Source: Dolomedes plantarius (taxonomy: Eukaryota; Arthropoda; Arachnida; Araneae; Dolomedidae). From it: a stretch of 64,000 nt of DNA. A program made the position numbers and the translations under genes. Location of the stretch: NCBI GenBank assembly GCA_907164885.2, contig OU015499.1, forward strand, positions 158,762,489 to 158,826,488. The letters are read 5' to 3'. Under the pieces are notes generated by a model that had not been told where the DNA came from, did no database searches, and saw nothing but the letters and a program-made list of their open reading frames with translations. Of the stretch, positions 1-9,354 are shown piece by piece; within the stretch, counting starts at the first letter, position 1, and each line of letters starts with the position of its first letter.

Positions 1-436
1 TATCTATGTTTAAAAAATAGCACTTTTTTTGTGGTAACGGAATGATATATTTTGGACATAACAAATAAAAACATTGAATAACAAATAAAAATTCAGCCAA
101 CTGTTGCAGTAACAAAACAAAAAAATGTCAGCAACAAGACCTGATTCAATACTAAAAGTTTCAGTCATTTTTCAACATCAAAATAATAATTAATATTATA
201 AAATTAATTAGACTTAATGAAATCATGTGGTAACGGAATGACAAAAGTTCTGTTAATGAAAGTTCTGTTAAAGTTCTGTTAATGTGCTTGAAATATCAAA
301 TACAAATTTATTATAATTAACTTACAAAAGATCACATTTTATGAATAACATTGAAACTGACTTGATTTTCATACATTACTCAGCACATATACGTTTTTCA
401 AATTCAAACCGACTTCTAATTCTAGTGTTTGAACCA
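1..436. other. AT-rich sequence, no gene seen
   Basis: No coding frame resembles a known protein on either strand. There are short repeated phrases such as GGTAACGGAATGA near 33 and 230 and repeated AAGTTCTGTTAA near 250-280, but nothing forms a recognisable terminal repeat. Confidence 0.5.
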
Positions 437-683
437 TCAGTTACTATTGATGGTTCTTTTCAGCTTTTGCTTAATTTGAGTTTTCGTGATCCAACACTTG
501 TCTTCTTTGTAAGGAAATGCATAAATTAGTCCTAGAGTATCCTGTTTATGCATACAGAGAACTTTGATATCATCATCTTCAATAATGAGTACTTGAGCAA
601 CATATGTGCGAACAGTTTTCTTTCCTAACCAGTCAATTAAAATGTAGTCTCCTACTATTTTGTTTTGTCTTCAATGACAACAC
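437..683 (-). pseudogene. Unidentified coding relic next to piggyBac tail
   Basis: Read on the minus strand, about 80 codons between two stops look like real protein rather than chance: a VGDYILIDW start, a KKTVRTYVAQV segment, an acidic IIEDDD turn and a FPYKEDKCW segment before a Lys-rich end and TGA (437-439). This pattern (a small beta-rich domain of alternating hydrophobic and charged residues, ending in aromatic-Pro and Trp) is what one sees at the C-terminus of several transposon-linked proteins, but I cannot name the family. No start codon or upstream part is present, so it is a fragment. It runs opposite to the piggyBac relic at 749-1236. Confidence 0.35.
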
Positions 684-748
684 AAAATAAAGCTGTCAAT
701 TTGATATTCTCCTTGCATAACTCAAAATTTACCAACCAATCGAGTAAT

Positions 749-1236
749 AAACCAGAAATAATAAGTTTTTACAATTCAACAAAATCAGGAGTGGATAATT
801 TAGACAAACTATTCACCGAATAGAAGGTTGAGACGGTTGCCCCTGACAATATTTTACAATATGACAGCGGTTAGTCTTGTAAATTTTGGCATTATCTATG
901 CCAGCTATGATGAGATGCCTGTAATGACACATTTTGACTTTATAAATTCATTAGGAAAAAGTTTGTTAGAAAAACAAGTGCAATGTCGGTTGTCCATCCC
1001 AAACCTTCCGGATGACCTAAAAAAAAAAATAGCACGAGACATTCTTAGAGAACCTGAAGAAACACATAGCACCTCTCAAATTTCTTATAAGCTTCCCACG
1101 AGAAAAACGTGCCCATATTGTCCTTATCAAAAAACGGAGGCAAACTGCATATAAATGTATAAAATGCGAAAATCCGTGTTGCCTAGAGTGCTTGAAAAAA
1201 GTGTGCAACTCTTGTGCTTCTGGAGTAAAAAAGTAA
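749..1236 (+). pseudogene. piggyBac transposase, C-terminal fragment
   Basis: C-terminal end of a piggyBac-family (DDE_Tnp_1_7) transposase, the nuclear enzyme that cuts and pastes its element at TTAA sites. The frame begins with the conserved block around the last catalytic Asp (FYNSTKSGVDNLDKL, 764-810) and reaches an in-frame TAG at 821-823. It resumes with the LPLTIFYNM helix at about 840, then the Cys-rich tail begins (RKTCPYCPYQK, about 1100). A one-base shift near an A-run at 1130 separates this from the rest of the tail (YKCIKCE..CCLECLKKVCNSC) ending at TAA 1234-1236. The N-terminal and first catalytic Asp regions are missing. With a stop and a frameshift it cannot be functional. No flanking TTAA-adjacent terminal repeat was found. 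Confidence 0.8.
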
Positions 1237-3110
1237 TTTTTGTTTACATGATGCCGATTTTAATTGTATTGTAACAATCAAATAAAACATATTTAGTTAA
1301 TTTATATGTAGTTTCATTAAATTTGCACCTCTAAAATAAATTTTTGTTATGTACACGTATCACAGACACATGTTACTTGCAACACACAAAATATGTGTGT
1401 TACCAGTTAAGGTCAAATGGTCAATGCAAAAAGAGTATTTTCTGTTGTATTTTAAGGCATGTTTCCTGTGAGAAATGGTATTATTCTTATCAAATTACAA
1501 AAATTCAGTTATTTCTGAAAATAATGATATATAACACTTGCAGAAATTAAAAAATTTTTTTTTCATCTGATGTCCACTTATTCATGGAATGTCCCATAAT
1601 CTATTAACATCATACAGTAGCTCTTAAAGTATTTCATCCTACAGCTTTCTTTAGTCATGAAATTGATGAAATTGCCAGCAAGATTAAAACCTCAAAACAG
1701 AAAATTATTTAATTCTGTTTTAAAGTTTACACCCAACTAGCAGAATAGATAAATTTTCAACTAAGGTCCTTTCATGAACAAGTATCAAAGTGAAGAAGGA
1801 TAAAATGGCAATCAATATTACAATATGGGAAGAAAATAGTGATTACAATTTTAAACATTACAACAATAGCATATTTAAAAGGTTTTAAGACATTTTAAGC
1901 AACTTTAACACACAAAAGGATCAACATAAAAAGCTAATTATACATTTGATATTTTTATATCTATTAGTACAGTTATACAATCAAATGTTAACTTTTTCAG
2001 ACATTTATCAATTATAAACTTAAACAAGATATTTATGTGTATTATGTTCATATGCATAACAGCATAATGTAAATTACATGTAATCTATGTTTATCCTCCT
2101 TCTCTTTAAAGTCAAGGAATACATTAAGTAACATCTGAAAATTTAGGATAATAAAACTTAGCAAAAATAAACATAAGATTATAAAAAAACTGTATGAAAA
2201 ATTTAAATAAATATCCTTAAAATATGTAACTTCATTACTTGAGTAAAAGAAATATTTCATGTTTTCAATACATTATGCATTATTACAACTAACTTTCATA
2301 TTATAACAGCCATAATAATTCACACGGGAATTATGAAGAGCATGAATTTTTAATTGAATAAGATCATCACAAATTTTTAAAAACAGGTATATAACTGAAG
2401 CTATTTATTAATTTGAAATATATATAGTAACTTCAGGCAATTTATTAGTAATATGATTCATGTAACATTAAATTCCACAAGGTAGATAGATCTATGAACA
2501 ATAATTTTAGAATTTAATCTTTAGTAATTTTCGGTTAAAAGATTAAGATCAATCATTCAACTTTCTTAAAGCTTACTTTAGTCAATAATAACACATTTTG
2601 TTTACTTTAGCCTGCCTATTTCACAACCATTGTAAATTTAAAATTGAAGGCAGAGGCATTTTAAATTCTCTCTTTCTTCACTCCTTCAAATAACAAAACA
2701 TAGTTGATTCTGTTAAATAAACCAATCTGAGTATTTTCTGCTAAACTTATTTAAAATGCAATACATACATTCAATTCAGTGTCTTAACAGTGAATAATTC
2801 AAGTATTTCTTTACAAATTAAATTCGTAACAATCTTAATTTTACTTTAGATTATTAATATTACTTTAGATTACATTAATTTATTTTTCAAATAAAACGAA
2901 AGAGATGTTTTATATAGAGACCAAAATCATTACTTTCAAGCAAACAGTTTCATCTGAAGAAAATTTGCATTCATTTAATACATTATTAAAGGCATTTCAT
3001 CAATCAAATAAATTTACTTACTGTTCCTACTACTAAAATGCGAAACTAGAGCCTTTTATTTCTCTTAATTACAAAAATGAATGTACTTTCAATTGAACAC
3101 AATCAAAACA
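1237..3110. other. Long AT-rich stretch, no gene seen
   Basis: Mostly A/T with scattered short frames, none resembling protein. Nothing like a terminal repeat, tRNA fold or tandem array was found by eye. The sequence has the look of intergenic or intronic DNA. Confidence 0.5.
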
Positions 3111-3365
3111 AAACACGCGGCGCCATCTTAACTCGCACGCTAAATACACTTCTCACCGACTCAAGTTCAGTGAGAAATTTTACCCGCTAAGTGAGAAATA
3201 TGAAGTGAGTTTAGCGTCCGAAAAGTGGCCCGAGACTACCGATTTTCTCCCAGGATACGAAAACGCCCCCTTCGTGACGTCATTTCTGACGTTTCTCGAA
3301 TGCGAGTTCTTTTCGTACGGGCTGAGACTAGGCCCGTAGGCCCGTTAGAATGAAAGCGGAACTGT
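3110..3365. promoter_or_regulatory. CpG-rich patch, possible promoter
   Basis: The composition changes sharply from AT-rich to CpG-rich. On the minus strand there is an AAGATGGCGCC motif (rc of 3119-3130), which resembles YY1-type start-site motifs. A palindromic TGACGTCA sits near 3276-3283, matching a CRE-like core. A short tandem theme of TGAGAAAT/AGTGAGAAAT occurs at 3165-3205. These are suggestive of a promoter or 5' exon, but no clear coding start follows on either strand, so this could equally be part of an unknown transposon end. Confidence 0.25.
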
Positions 3366-3474
3366 TTAGATTTTGTTGATGTGGAGTTGAGATGCAGTTC
3401 TGCTGCATAGGCAAACGAATTTACTTTAATCAAGGAGTCTGTCTCGTCAAAGAACATCGGGAAAAAAGGAGTAA

Positions 3475-3659
3475 GGGCCTGTTCACATAGGAGTCCGTGG
3501 GTTGCGTTAAGGAAAAGATGACGTTGAGACGAAAATAAACCAATCATAGGCGTTAAAAATTTCATTGCTAATCATTTGGAGGCCTATGATTGGTTTATTT
3601 TAGTCTCAACGTCATCTTTTCCTTAACGCAACGACACGGATTCCTATGTGAACAGGCCC
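3475..3659. mobile_element. Fold-back MITE, Harbinger-type
   Basis: A 185-bp element whose two halves are near-perfect inverted repeats. It starts GGGCCTGTTCACATAGGAG and ends with the complement. A TAA on each side (3472-3474, 3660-3662) gives a 3-bp target duplication of the TWA type used by PIF/Harbinger transposases. It has no coding capacity. Relatives lie at 5471, 25177 and 61043. Confidence 0.8.
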
Positions 3660-3934
3660 TAAATGTCCGAGGCCATACATGGACATGGACAAAAAGTTTT
3701 CGTGAGGTTCCAAATAGGGCTAAGCAAGCCCTTTACCCTCGGTATGGATATGGGAAGCACTGAAGCATTTCACGCATGGTCCAAGAAGAAATCAATCAAG
3801 TTATTTTAGAGAAAAAAAAAGTTACAAAATAAATTAAAGAAGTTACAAAAATAAAAACAAAAATGTTAGAATTAAGTAAGTTAAAGTTAACACAAAATTA
3901 AATCAGCAAGACTTGTCATAAAAAAATGTTCCAA

Positions 3935-4605
3935 TCTATATATATAAAACAGTTCCGTAACTAACTCATTCATTCACTGACTGACATACAACGCACAGAC
4001 CAAACCGCTGGACCTAAAGGGCTGAAATTTTGCATGGCGATTCTTCTAATAGTATAGGGGTGCACTAAGAAAGATTTTTCAAAAATTCTTCTTAGATTTT
4101 TTTAAAGTAAATTTTTAAGCTGTTTTTGTAACTTTTTTTAAGTTTGCATTTAAAATAATATTCTGCAGGTTATAAAATTTATATCACGAGAAAGATCATA
4201 AAAATTCCTTCAAAATGAAATCTTTTTCGAACCTTTAGCTCGATTTTCTGATTTTTGGTGAATTTTTAAAGATTAATTTTTAGAATTTAATTTATAAAAT
4301 GCTGATCACGTGATTTCTCTTTCTGTTACTTTAAATAAATTTATCGTCGCGTGCAGAACAACTAAATAGACAAAAAAATATTCTTTTTCTTTCTAATGCG
4401 GCAGACGATTGGATATTATCCCAAAAAAATAAATATTATGATTGTTTTATAAATATATATATATATATATTTACATCAATTGTATACATTGATCGTCGCA
4501 TTTATTATAAATATATATATTTATTTTTTTTAGCATTAATTGCATACATTGACCGTTGTATTTAATTTGAATGTACTCCGTAGCGAAGCGCGGGTTTTCA
4601 GCTAG
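3935..4605 (+). mobile_element. Non-autonomous Helitron
   Basis: A 671-bp element that begins with TCTATATATATAAAACAG and ends with a CCGTAGCGAAGCGCGGG hairpin-bearing terminus followed by TTTTCAGCTAG. TC at the 5' end and CTRR (here CTAG) at the 3' end, inserted between A and T with no target duplication, are the hallmarks of Helitrons. It encodes no Rep/helicase, so it would depend on another copy. The same element occurs twice more, on the minus strand, at 29316-36549 (split) and 36550-37226. Confidence 0.85.
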
Positions 4606-5470
4606 TATAAGATAAAATAAAAAGCAAAATTTAAAGATTAAACTCTCAAAAGTCGAAGACGAGTCACAGAGGACCGCGAACAGCAAATATATTAAATGCT
4701 GGGATCAAACCCAGGATGGGAAAGAACTATCAAGCAACCCGTGCTTGAAAACAGTCCGAAAAAGGAAGCAAGATGATAAATTTGTATTACAGAGGTTAAA
4801 AAAGATCAAGCTTAACTACTGGTCGAGAGCAAAATGTGTCCCGCAACCTGATTGGTTGACGAAACAGGATCCAGGAGCTTAGAAGAAGATATTATCAGGG
4901 AGGACGGCTAACAAATTGACCATGAGGATTCGCAGAGGCATATTACACCAACGAGACGACACACTACCTTTTTGACACGCCATAGGCCAAGCCATCCAAC
5001 GTAGAAAAACATATCAATGATGTACTTGTGAACAATGAGGTCATAAGAAACAAGAAAGGATAAATAAACTTATTGAAGCGTCTTAAATTGTAGGTGAATA
5101 ATAATAACGCTTCTCTGACTCCAGTATAAATATTATTTTATTATTTATCAGATGTTGCTTATACAACTTAATAATTAATCTACATTTTTGACATCGAATA
5201 CATCTAACAGGCACAACCAAACATTGATTCTTCTTTTTTTATGTCGACTTCTGTTGCCACACATGTTCAACTTAATTAATTAAAATCTTGATGGCCAAGC
5301 GATAAATTCATGTGAAATAAATTGATGGGGATTTAATTGTCGTCTGCCGAAGCGACACTACACACCCCCTTCCCAGTAACAGCTATTACGTCAGATAATC
5401 TTTTAAGTGACAGGGAAACTTCACATGTCGGCCAGTTCTGGTAGTCTTTGAATTTTCGTCGGCAGCCTTA
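4606..5470. other. Unassigned sequence before duplicated block
   Basis: No coding frame or repeat recognised. Base composition is mixed. It lies between the Helitron and the MITE that marks the left edge of the duplicated segment. Confidence 0.4.
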
Positions 5471-5659
5471 GGGCCTGTTCACACAGGAGTCCGTTGCGTA
5501 GAGTTAAGGAAAAGATGACGTTGAGACGAAAATAAACCAATCATAGGCGTTAAAAATTTCATTGCTAATCGTTTGGAGGTCTATGATTGGTTTAATTTCG
5601 TCTCAACGTCATCTTTTCCTTAACGCAACGCTACGTAACGGACTCCTATGTGAACAGGG
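5471..5659. mobile_element. Fold-back MITE at duplication edge
   Basis: A 189-bp relative of the MITE at 3475: starts GGGCCTGTTCACACAGGAG and folds back on itself, with TTA on both sides (5468-5470, 5660-5662). The right terminus lacks two bases compared with the left. BEL/Pao sequence homologous to 46350 onward starts immediately to its right, while the left flank is not BEL, so the MITE sits exactly on a junction. Confidence 0.8.
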
Positions 5660-5662
5660 TTA

Positions 5663-6179
5663 ATGTCCACTAAATTCCATTTGAAACGTATACTGGGGAA
5701 TACGAAATTGACGTTCGAAGAAATGTCCACCCTTTTAAGTCAAGTTGAAGCAGCATTAAACTCCAAACCATTGTATCCCTTGAGTAATAACCCTGAAGAT
5801 CTTACTGCTCTTACCCCTGGGCATTTTCTTGTTGGTAGTGTTATTTCACTCCCCATTGAACCCTCGATTCTGGACATTTCAGAAAACAGGTTAAACCGAT
5901 GGCAAAGGCTACAGCAGCTCTATCAACATTTCTGGTCAAGATGTAAACACGAATATTTAAGCAGATTACAATCAAGACCGAAGTGGATGCAAACTAGACC
6001 AAATATCTCCACAGCTCGTGATTATTAAGGATCAAAATTTGCCATCCGCTAAATGGCTTTTAGCTCGTGTATTAAAGATTCATAAGGGGAAGGACGATCT
6101 TGTGCGAGTTGTCACATTGAGAACGAAAGATAACGTTCTTGTACGTCCTATCACCAAATTGTGCAAATTACATTTCTAA
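5663..6179 (+). pseudogene. BEL/Pao integrase C-terminus (truncated)
   Basis: The last part of a BEL/Pao Pol protein: integrase C-terminal stretch with KFHLKRILG, then the QVEAALNSKPLYPLS and LTPGHFLVG motifs, followed by the DUF5641-type tail (VVTLRTKDNVLVRPITKLC). The frame breaks near 6017-6030 before the tail. It matches 46355-46878 of the longer BEL element in copy 2 and gag, protease, RT, RNase H and the integrase core are all missing. In the cell this domain helps retroelement integrase bind DNA; this copy is dead. Confidence 0.88.
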
Positions 6180-6220
6180 TTTAGTTTCTTTTCAGATTTG
6201 ACAAAGTGCAGTCTCTTTAC

Positions 6221-7215
6221 TTTAGGTAAAACCCTCTTTTAGCGGTTTTACGGCCGGGTGTATGTTGGAAGCACAAGGGCGAAAATGCAAATTTCCGCAG
6301 CCAGCAGTAGTGATGCAACATCGATAACAAAACATCGATGTTCTGAAACATCGATATTCAATATTAAAACATCGATGCTAATAAAACATCGCCCAAAAAC
6401 CATCGATGTTTTTAAATACCGCCATGTTTTGCCTTCAAATGTCCACATAAATTCGTGGTATTGCCAGAAGTTTTAAGGGACTTAAGGCAAATATTGCATT
6501 TCGCCAATTTGTCATAGGTTTTGTAAAAATATTTCCAAACGGTACTTTTGGGAGGCATCTTACTAATAATATTAACGTCAACTTATATAAAACCAGAACG
6601 AAACAAAAACTTAAATGGCTTACTTTAGGTAAAACCCTCTTTTAGCGGTTTTACGGCCGGGTGTATGTTGGAAGCGCAAGGGCGAAAATGCAAATTTCCG
6701 CAGCCAGCAGTAGTGATGCGACATCGATAACAAAACATCGATGTTCTGAAACATCGATATTCAATATTAAAACATCGATGCTAATAAAACATCGCCCAAA
6801 AACTATCGATGTTTTTAAACATCGATGTTTTAGAACATCCATTTTTTAAAACTGGTTTAGTAATCTCTAACATTAATGTTATTTCCGTTAGTCGTGGGGG
6901 GGAGGGGTGATTTAATTTTACTCTCTGATTGGGCAGACATAAATGACAAAAACTTGGTTGCTTTGGGCTACATTGATGACTCAAAATTCTCGTTGTAAAT
7001 ACCGCCATGTTTTGCCTTCAAATGTCCACATAAATTCGTGGTATTGCCAGAAGTTTTAAGGGACTTAAGGCAAATATTGCATTTCGCCAATTTGTCAGAG
7101 GTTTTGTAAAAATATTTCCAAACGGTACTTTTGGGAGGCATCTTACTAATAATATTAACGTCAACTTATATAAAACCAGAACGAAACAAAAACTTAAATG
7201 GATGCTCTCGTGTAT
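6221..7215. repeat. Local tandem duplication of LTR/hAT junction
   Basis: The stretch from TTTAGGTAAAACCC through the LTR start and hAT left end (6221-6410) recurs at 6624-6813, 403 bp further on. The adjoining BED-finger stretch (6414-6618) recurs at about 6998-7200. About 160 bp (6836-6994) present in the second repeat is missing between the two parts of the first, at a shared TAAA. The simplest reading is a tandem duplication after hAT insertion, then a small deletion in the first repeat. Confidence 0.85.
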
Positions 7216-7526
7216 ATACTATTTGTAAAATAAAACCCTATGGAATGTTCTGGAGTGTCAGGAACATTCCAAGCGCTCTGATTGGTTCATTGGTAGTTAA
7301 CTGCCATTTGTCTGTTTGCTAAGGAATCATTCCCCCTTTTGTATTCGTCCTTTTCAGAATTCAGACTTACATTTACTGAGTGTGAAAATTATGTTACGTG
7401 GTAAATTTTTTTTATTACGGTACTTTTTCATTAAAAAAACATCGAGCACAAAACATCGATGTTAAAAAAACATCGGCTTCAATAAATCGATGTTTTGAAA
7501 ACATCGACATCGATGTCGCATCCCTA
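6711..7526 (-). mobile_element. hAT element, internally deleted
   Basis: An 816-bp element with terminal repeats TAGTGATGCGACATCGAT on the left and its complement TAGGGATGCGACATCGAT on the right, rich in CATCGATG palindromes at both ends. GCCAGCAG occurs on both sides (6703-6710 and 7527-7534), an 8-bp target duplication typical of hAT transposons. Copy 2 has a single GCCAGCAG at the same place in the LTR (about 46998), the empty site. It still encodes the BED-finger start of a transposase on the minus strand, but not the catalytic part. A partial second copy lies at 6308-6623. Confidence 0.9.
6968..7141 (-). CDS. BED zinc finger, hAT transposase N-terminus
   Basis: A 57-codon frame from ATG (7139-7141) to a stop at 6968-6970. 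It opens MPPKSTVWKYF and carries a BED-type zinc finger: CNIC at residues 21-24 and HLKAKH at 40-45, with TTNL between. BED fingers bind DNA at the ends of hAT transposons and stand at the N-terminus of their transposases. The frame stops about 12 residues past the finger, so only the DNA-binding part remains. The same finger appears again at 6414-6558, truncated after the last His. Whether the short peptide is made is unknown. If made, it could bind transposon ends without cutting. Confidence 0.55.
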   Translation of the reverse strand: MPPKSTVWKYFYKTSDKLAKCNICLKSLKTSGNTTNLCGHLKAKHGGIYNENFESSM

Positions 7527-8006
7527 GCCAGCAGGAGTGACGTCGATTGGCCACGCCTCGCCCTTCTACTTAAAAACGATTAAGAACCAGCGAGAGCACG
7601 ACGTCCTGAGTTCGAAGCGAATTTGCCCAAGCTGCATCAGTGTCGAAGCACACCAAGCCAGTTCGCTAGACTACCGACGAACAAGTCTCGTCCGGATAAA
7701 TCCTGTTGTTATTTGAACCAAGTGGGACTACAATTTTTTCTTTAAACCAAAGGTCTTGGATTTTAAGTTTGCGTTCAAACCTACGTGTACATAGTTGAAA
7801 AAAATAAAAGATTTTTTAGTACTCCAAGCCTCGTTCTACCACCCGAGAAAGCTGCGCGAACAGTTTAAAGTCTACTTGTTTGTGAAGAAGTGTAAATGTG
7901 ATGCGCGGTAAATAAATCGAAAAATGACAATATTTTTATTTTCTCGGTGACATCAACAGAAGCTTTATCCTCAAACGTGTCTCACTGTAACTTCGAAATG
8001 ATATTC

Positions 8007-8237
8007 TTACAGTTTAGAAATTTCTCCAAAGGAAATAGTATTTTCCTTCAGACTACGTCGTTTCTGCAAAACAAATTTTTTAACTGATGCCTCCACATTC
8101 TTATGAATTTTAGATACGCTCGTGTTTTTTGCGTACAAGATCAAATTTAATTTGATTAAGACACACAATTTATCGCCTATTTTAGCTGCCCAGCAAATTG
8201 CTAAACAAATTCTCAAAAAACCTGCTTTAAATACCAA
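8007..8237 (-). CDS. Hypothetical 76-codon frame
   Basis: Open frame on the minus strand with a hydrophobic N-terminal half (ICLAICWAAK, CVLIKLNLILYAK) and a basic C-terminal half ending in LQKRRSLKENTISFGEISKL. It is kept in copy 2 (47483-47713) with one residue change (V to M). The two copies are so alike that conservation says little about coding. No family recognised; it may well be non-coding. Confidence 0.15.
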   Translation of the reverse strand: MVFKAGFLRICLAICWAAKIGDKLCVLIKLNLILYAKNTSVSKIHKNVEASVKKFVLQKRRSLKENTISFGEISKL

Positions 8238-8728
8238 TCAGACTTAGCCTTATAATGTAAAACGTCACTTTTAAAGTTTTCCTCTTTCATTACCGGTGCC
8301 ACTCTCGGAGTGATGATCACATTTACTGTCAGATGATCACATTTACTGTCTAAATATCATACAAGACTCAGTAAAGAGTCCATTATCAATTAAACGAGAC
8401 CTGGTGTACTTTGAAAACATTTTTCGACAGTCGAGTTTACAATTGAAATTAATTATTCATATGTAAAAAATTGAGACAATATTTAATATAATAGTATTAT
8501 TAGATGCTCCATGCGTCAAATATTAATTTGGTTCCACATTACAAAACGAAAAAAACTCCTTCTAACACAACCTAAATTACTTTAAAATAATTAAAAGAGA
8601 GACAAAAGCGAAAATTAATTTAGTCTCGATATGAAGCCATAAAATATTTATTTCTATATCATTATACATATTTATTTCCAATTTACAGAACACTACAGAT
8701 GTAGAGAAAAATAGTTAAATCTTACACA

Positions 8729-8860
8729 TTAGAATTTCATATTGGGAATAAAACCAAAACCAGAACTCTTGCGTAAGTGACATTTCATGCAGTGTAAACA
8801 CCCTTTCCTGCAGTATAAACAGGTATGACAACGTTTTTTACTCCAATGACTTGGGCGGGT
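8729..8860 (-). CDS. Cys-rich C-terminal peptide, possible last exon
   Basis: The minus-strand frame ends in a striking Cys cluster, C-x2-C-x2-C-x3-C-x2-C-x2-C (RCHTCLYCRKGCLHCMKCH), followed by SSGFGFIPN and TAA at 8729-8731. Two AATAAA signals lie just downstream on the same strand (near 8672 and 8650), as expected for a 3' end of a transcript. Six closely spaced Cys suggest a zinc-binding knuckle, as at the C-terminus of some transposases, but I do not recognise the family. Upstream the frame runs to about 8956 in this copy, whereas copy 2 has a stop in the T/A run, so only the segment from about 8860 down is likely meaningful. Copy 2 equivalent: 48192-48323. Confidence 0.35.
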   Translation of the reverse strand, partial: TRPSHWSKKRCHTCLYCRKGCLHCMKCHLRKSSGFGFIPNMKF

Positions 8861-9119
8861 CAAGTATCCCATCAAAGATAGTTGCGATCCTTCAAGGGAT
8901 TGCCACGATAGCGTAGATTTAAAAAAAAATTCCAAATGAAAAATCTCATAAAACACTAAATTAAATCCAAAATATGATTACGTACAATATCTCCTTTAAA
9001 TAAACGCCCTCAAACCCAAGATTGAATTCAATTTTCAAGGACATATTCCCCGCGGCTGGACAAAAAAAATTCGCTTTATACGATAGTAGAAAGTGGGTTA
9101 CATCCCTGAATGGATAGGA

Positions 9120-9354
9120 AAATAGATGTTTTTAAAGCACACTGGAAAGAAATATTTTCTCTCACACAGTGAGGACAAAAGATTTCTCTTCTGTGTGGCT
9201 ACGAACATGTGTTTTTTTACATGATCGAATTCAGAAAACCATTACTCACATATATTGCAGACCAAGTCTTTCTTCCACGGATAAGGACATGCGTTTACAA
9301 ATTCTCCTGCGAAGAAAATTTTTCTTCGCACACATTGCATGCGAAAGGTTTCTC
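9120..9354 (-). pseudogene. Decayed C2H2 fingers beyond the ZNF stop
   Basis: Past the stop at 9355 the same frame continues as finger sequence: EKPFACNVCEEKFSSQENL then a stop, and CNICE..FSEFDHVKKH with another stop. The fingers therefore extended further in the ancestor. The stop at 9355-9357 falls in the linker, changing Thr-Gly to a TGA. The same stops occur in copy 2, so they predate the duplication. Confidence 0.7.

Larger units (their letters stand above)
6259..7865 (+). repeat. BEL/Pao 3' LTR split by a hAT insertion
   Basis: The LTR begins TGTATGTTGGAAGC right after the GGCCGG run that follows the pol stop, and ends near GCGCGAACA at 7865. Its uninterrupted equivalent in copy 2 is 46959-47338 (about 380 bp). 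The LTR is cut after the GCCAGCAG site by a hAT element and by a local tandem duplication. The remaining LTR resumes at 7527 and includes an AATAAA-type signal near 7803. Confidence 0.8.

Noticed and set aside
6258..6849. CATCGATG-rich blocks as a possible CRISPR-like or satellite array
   Set aside because: They are the palindromic subterminal repeats of the hAT element; no regular repeat-spacer order.
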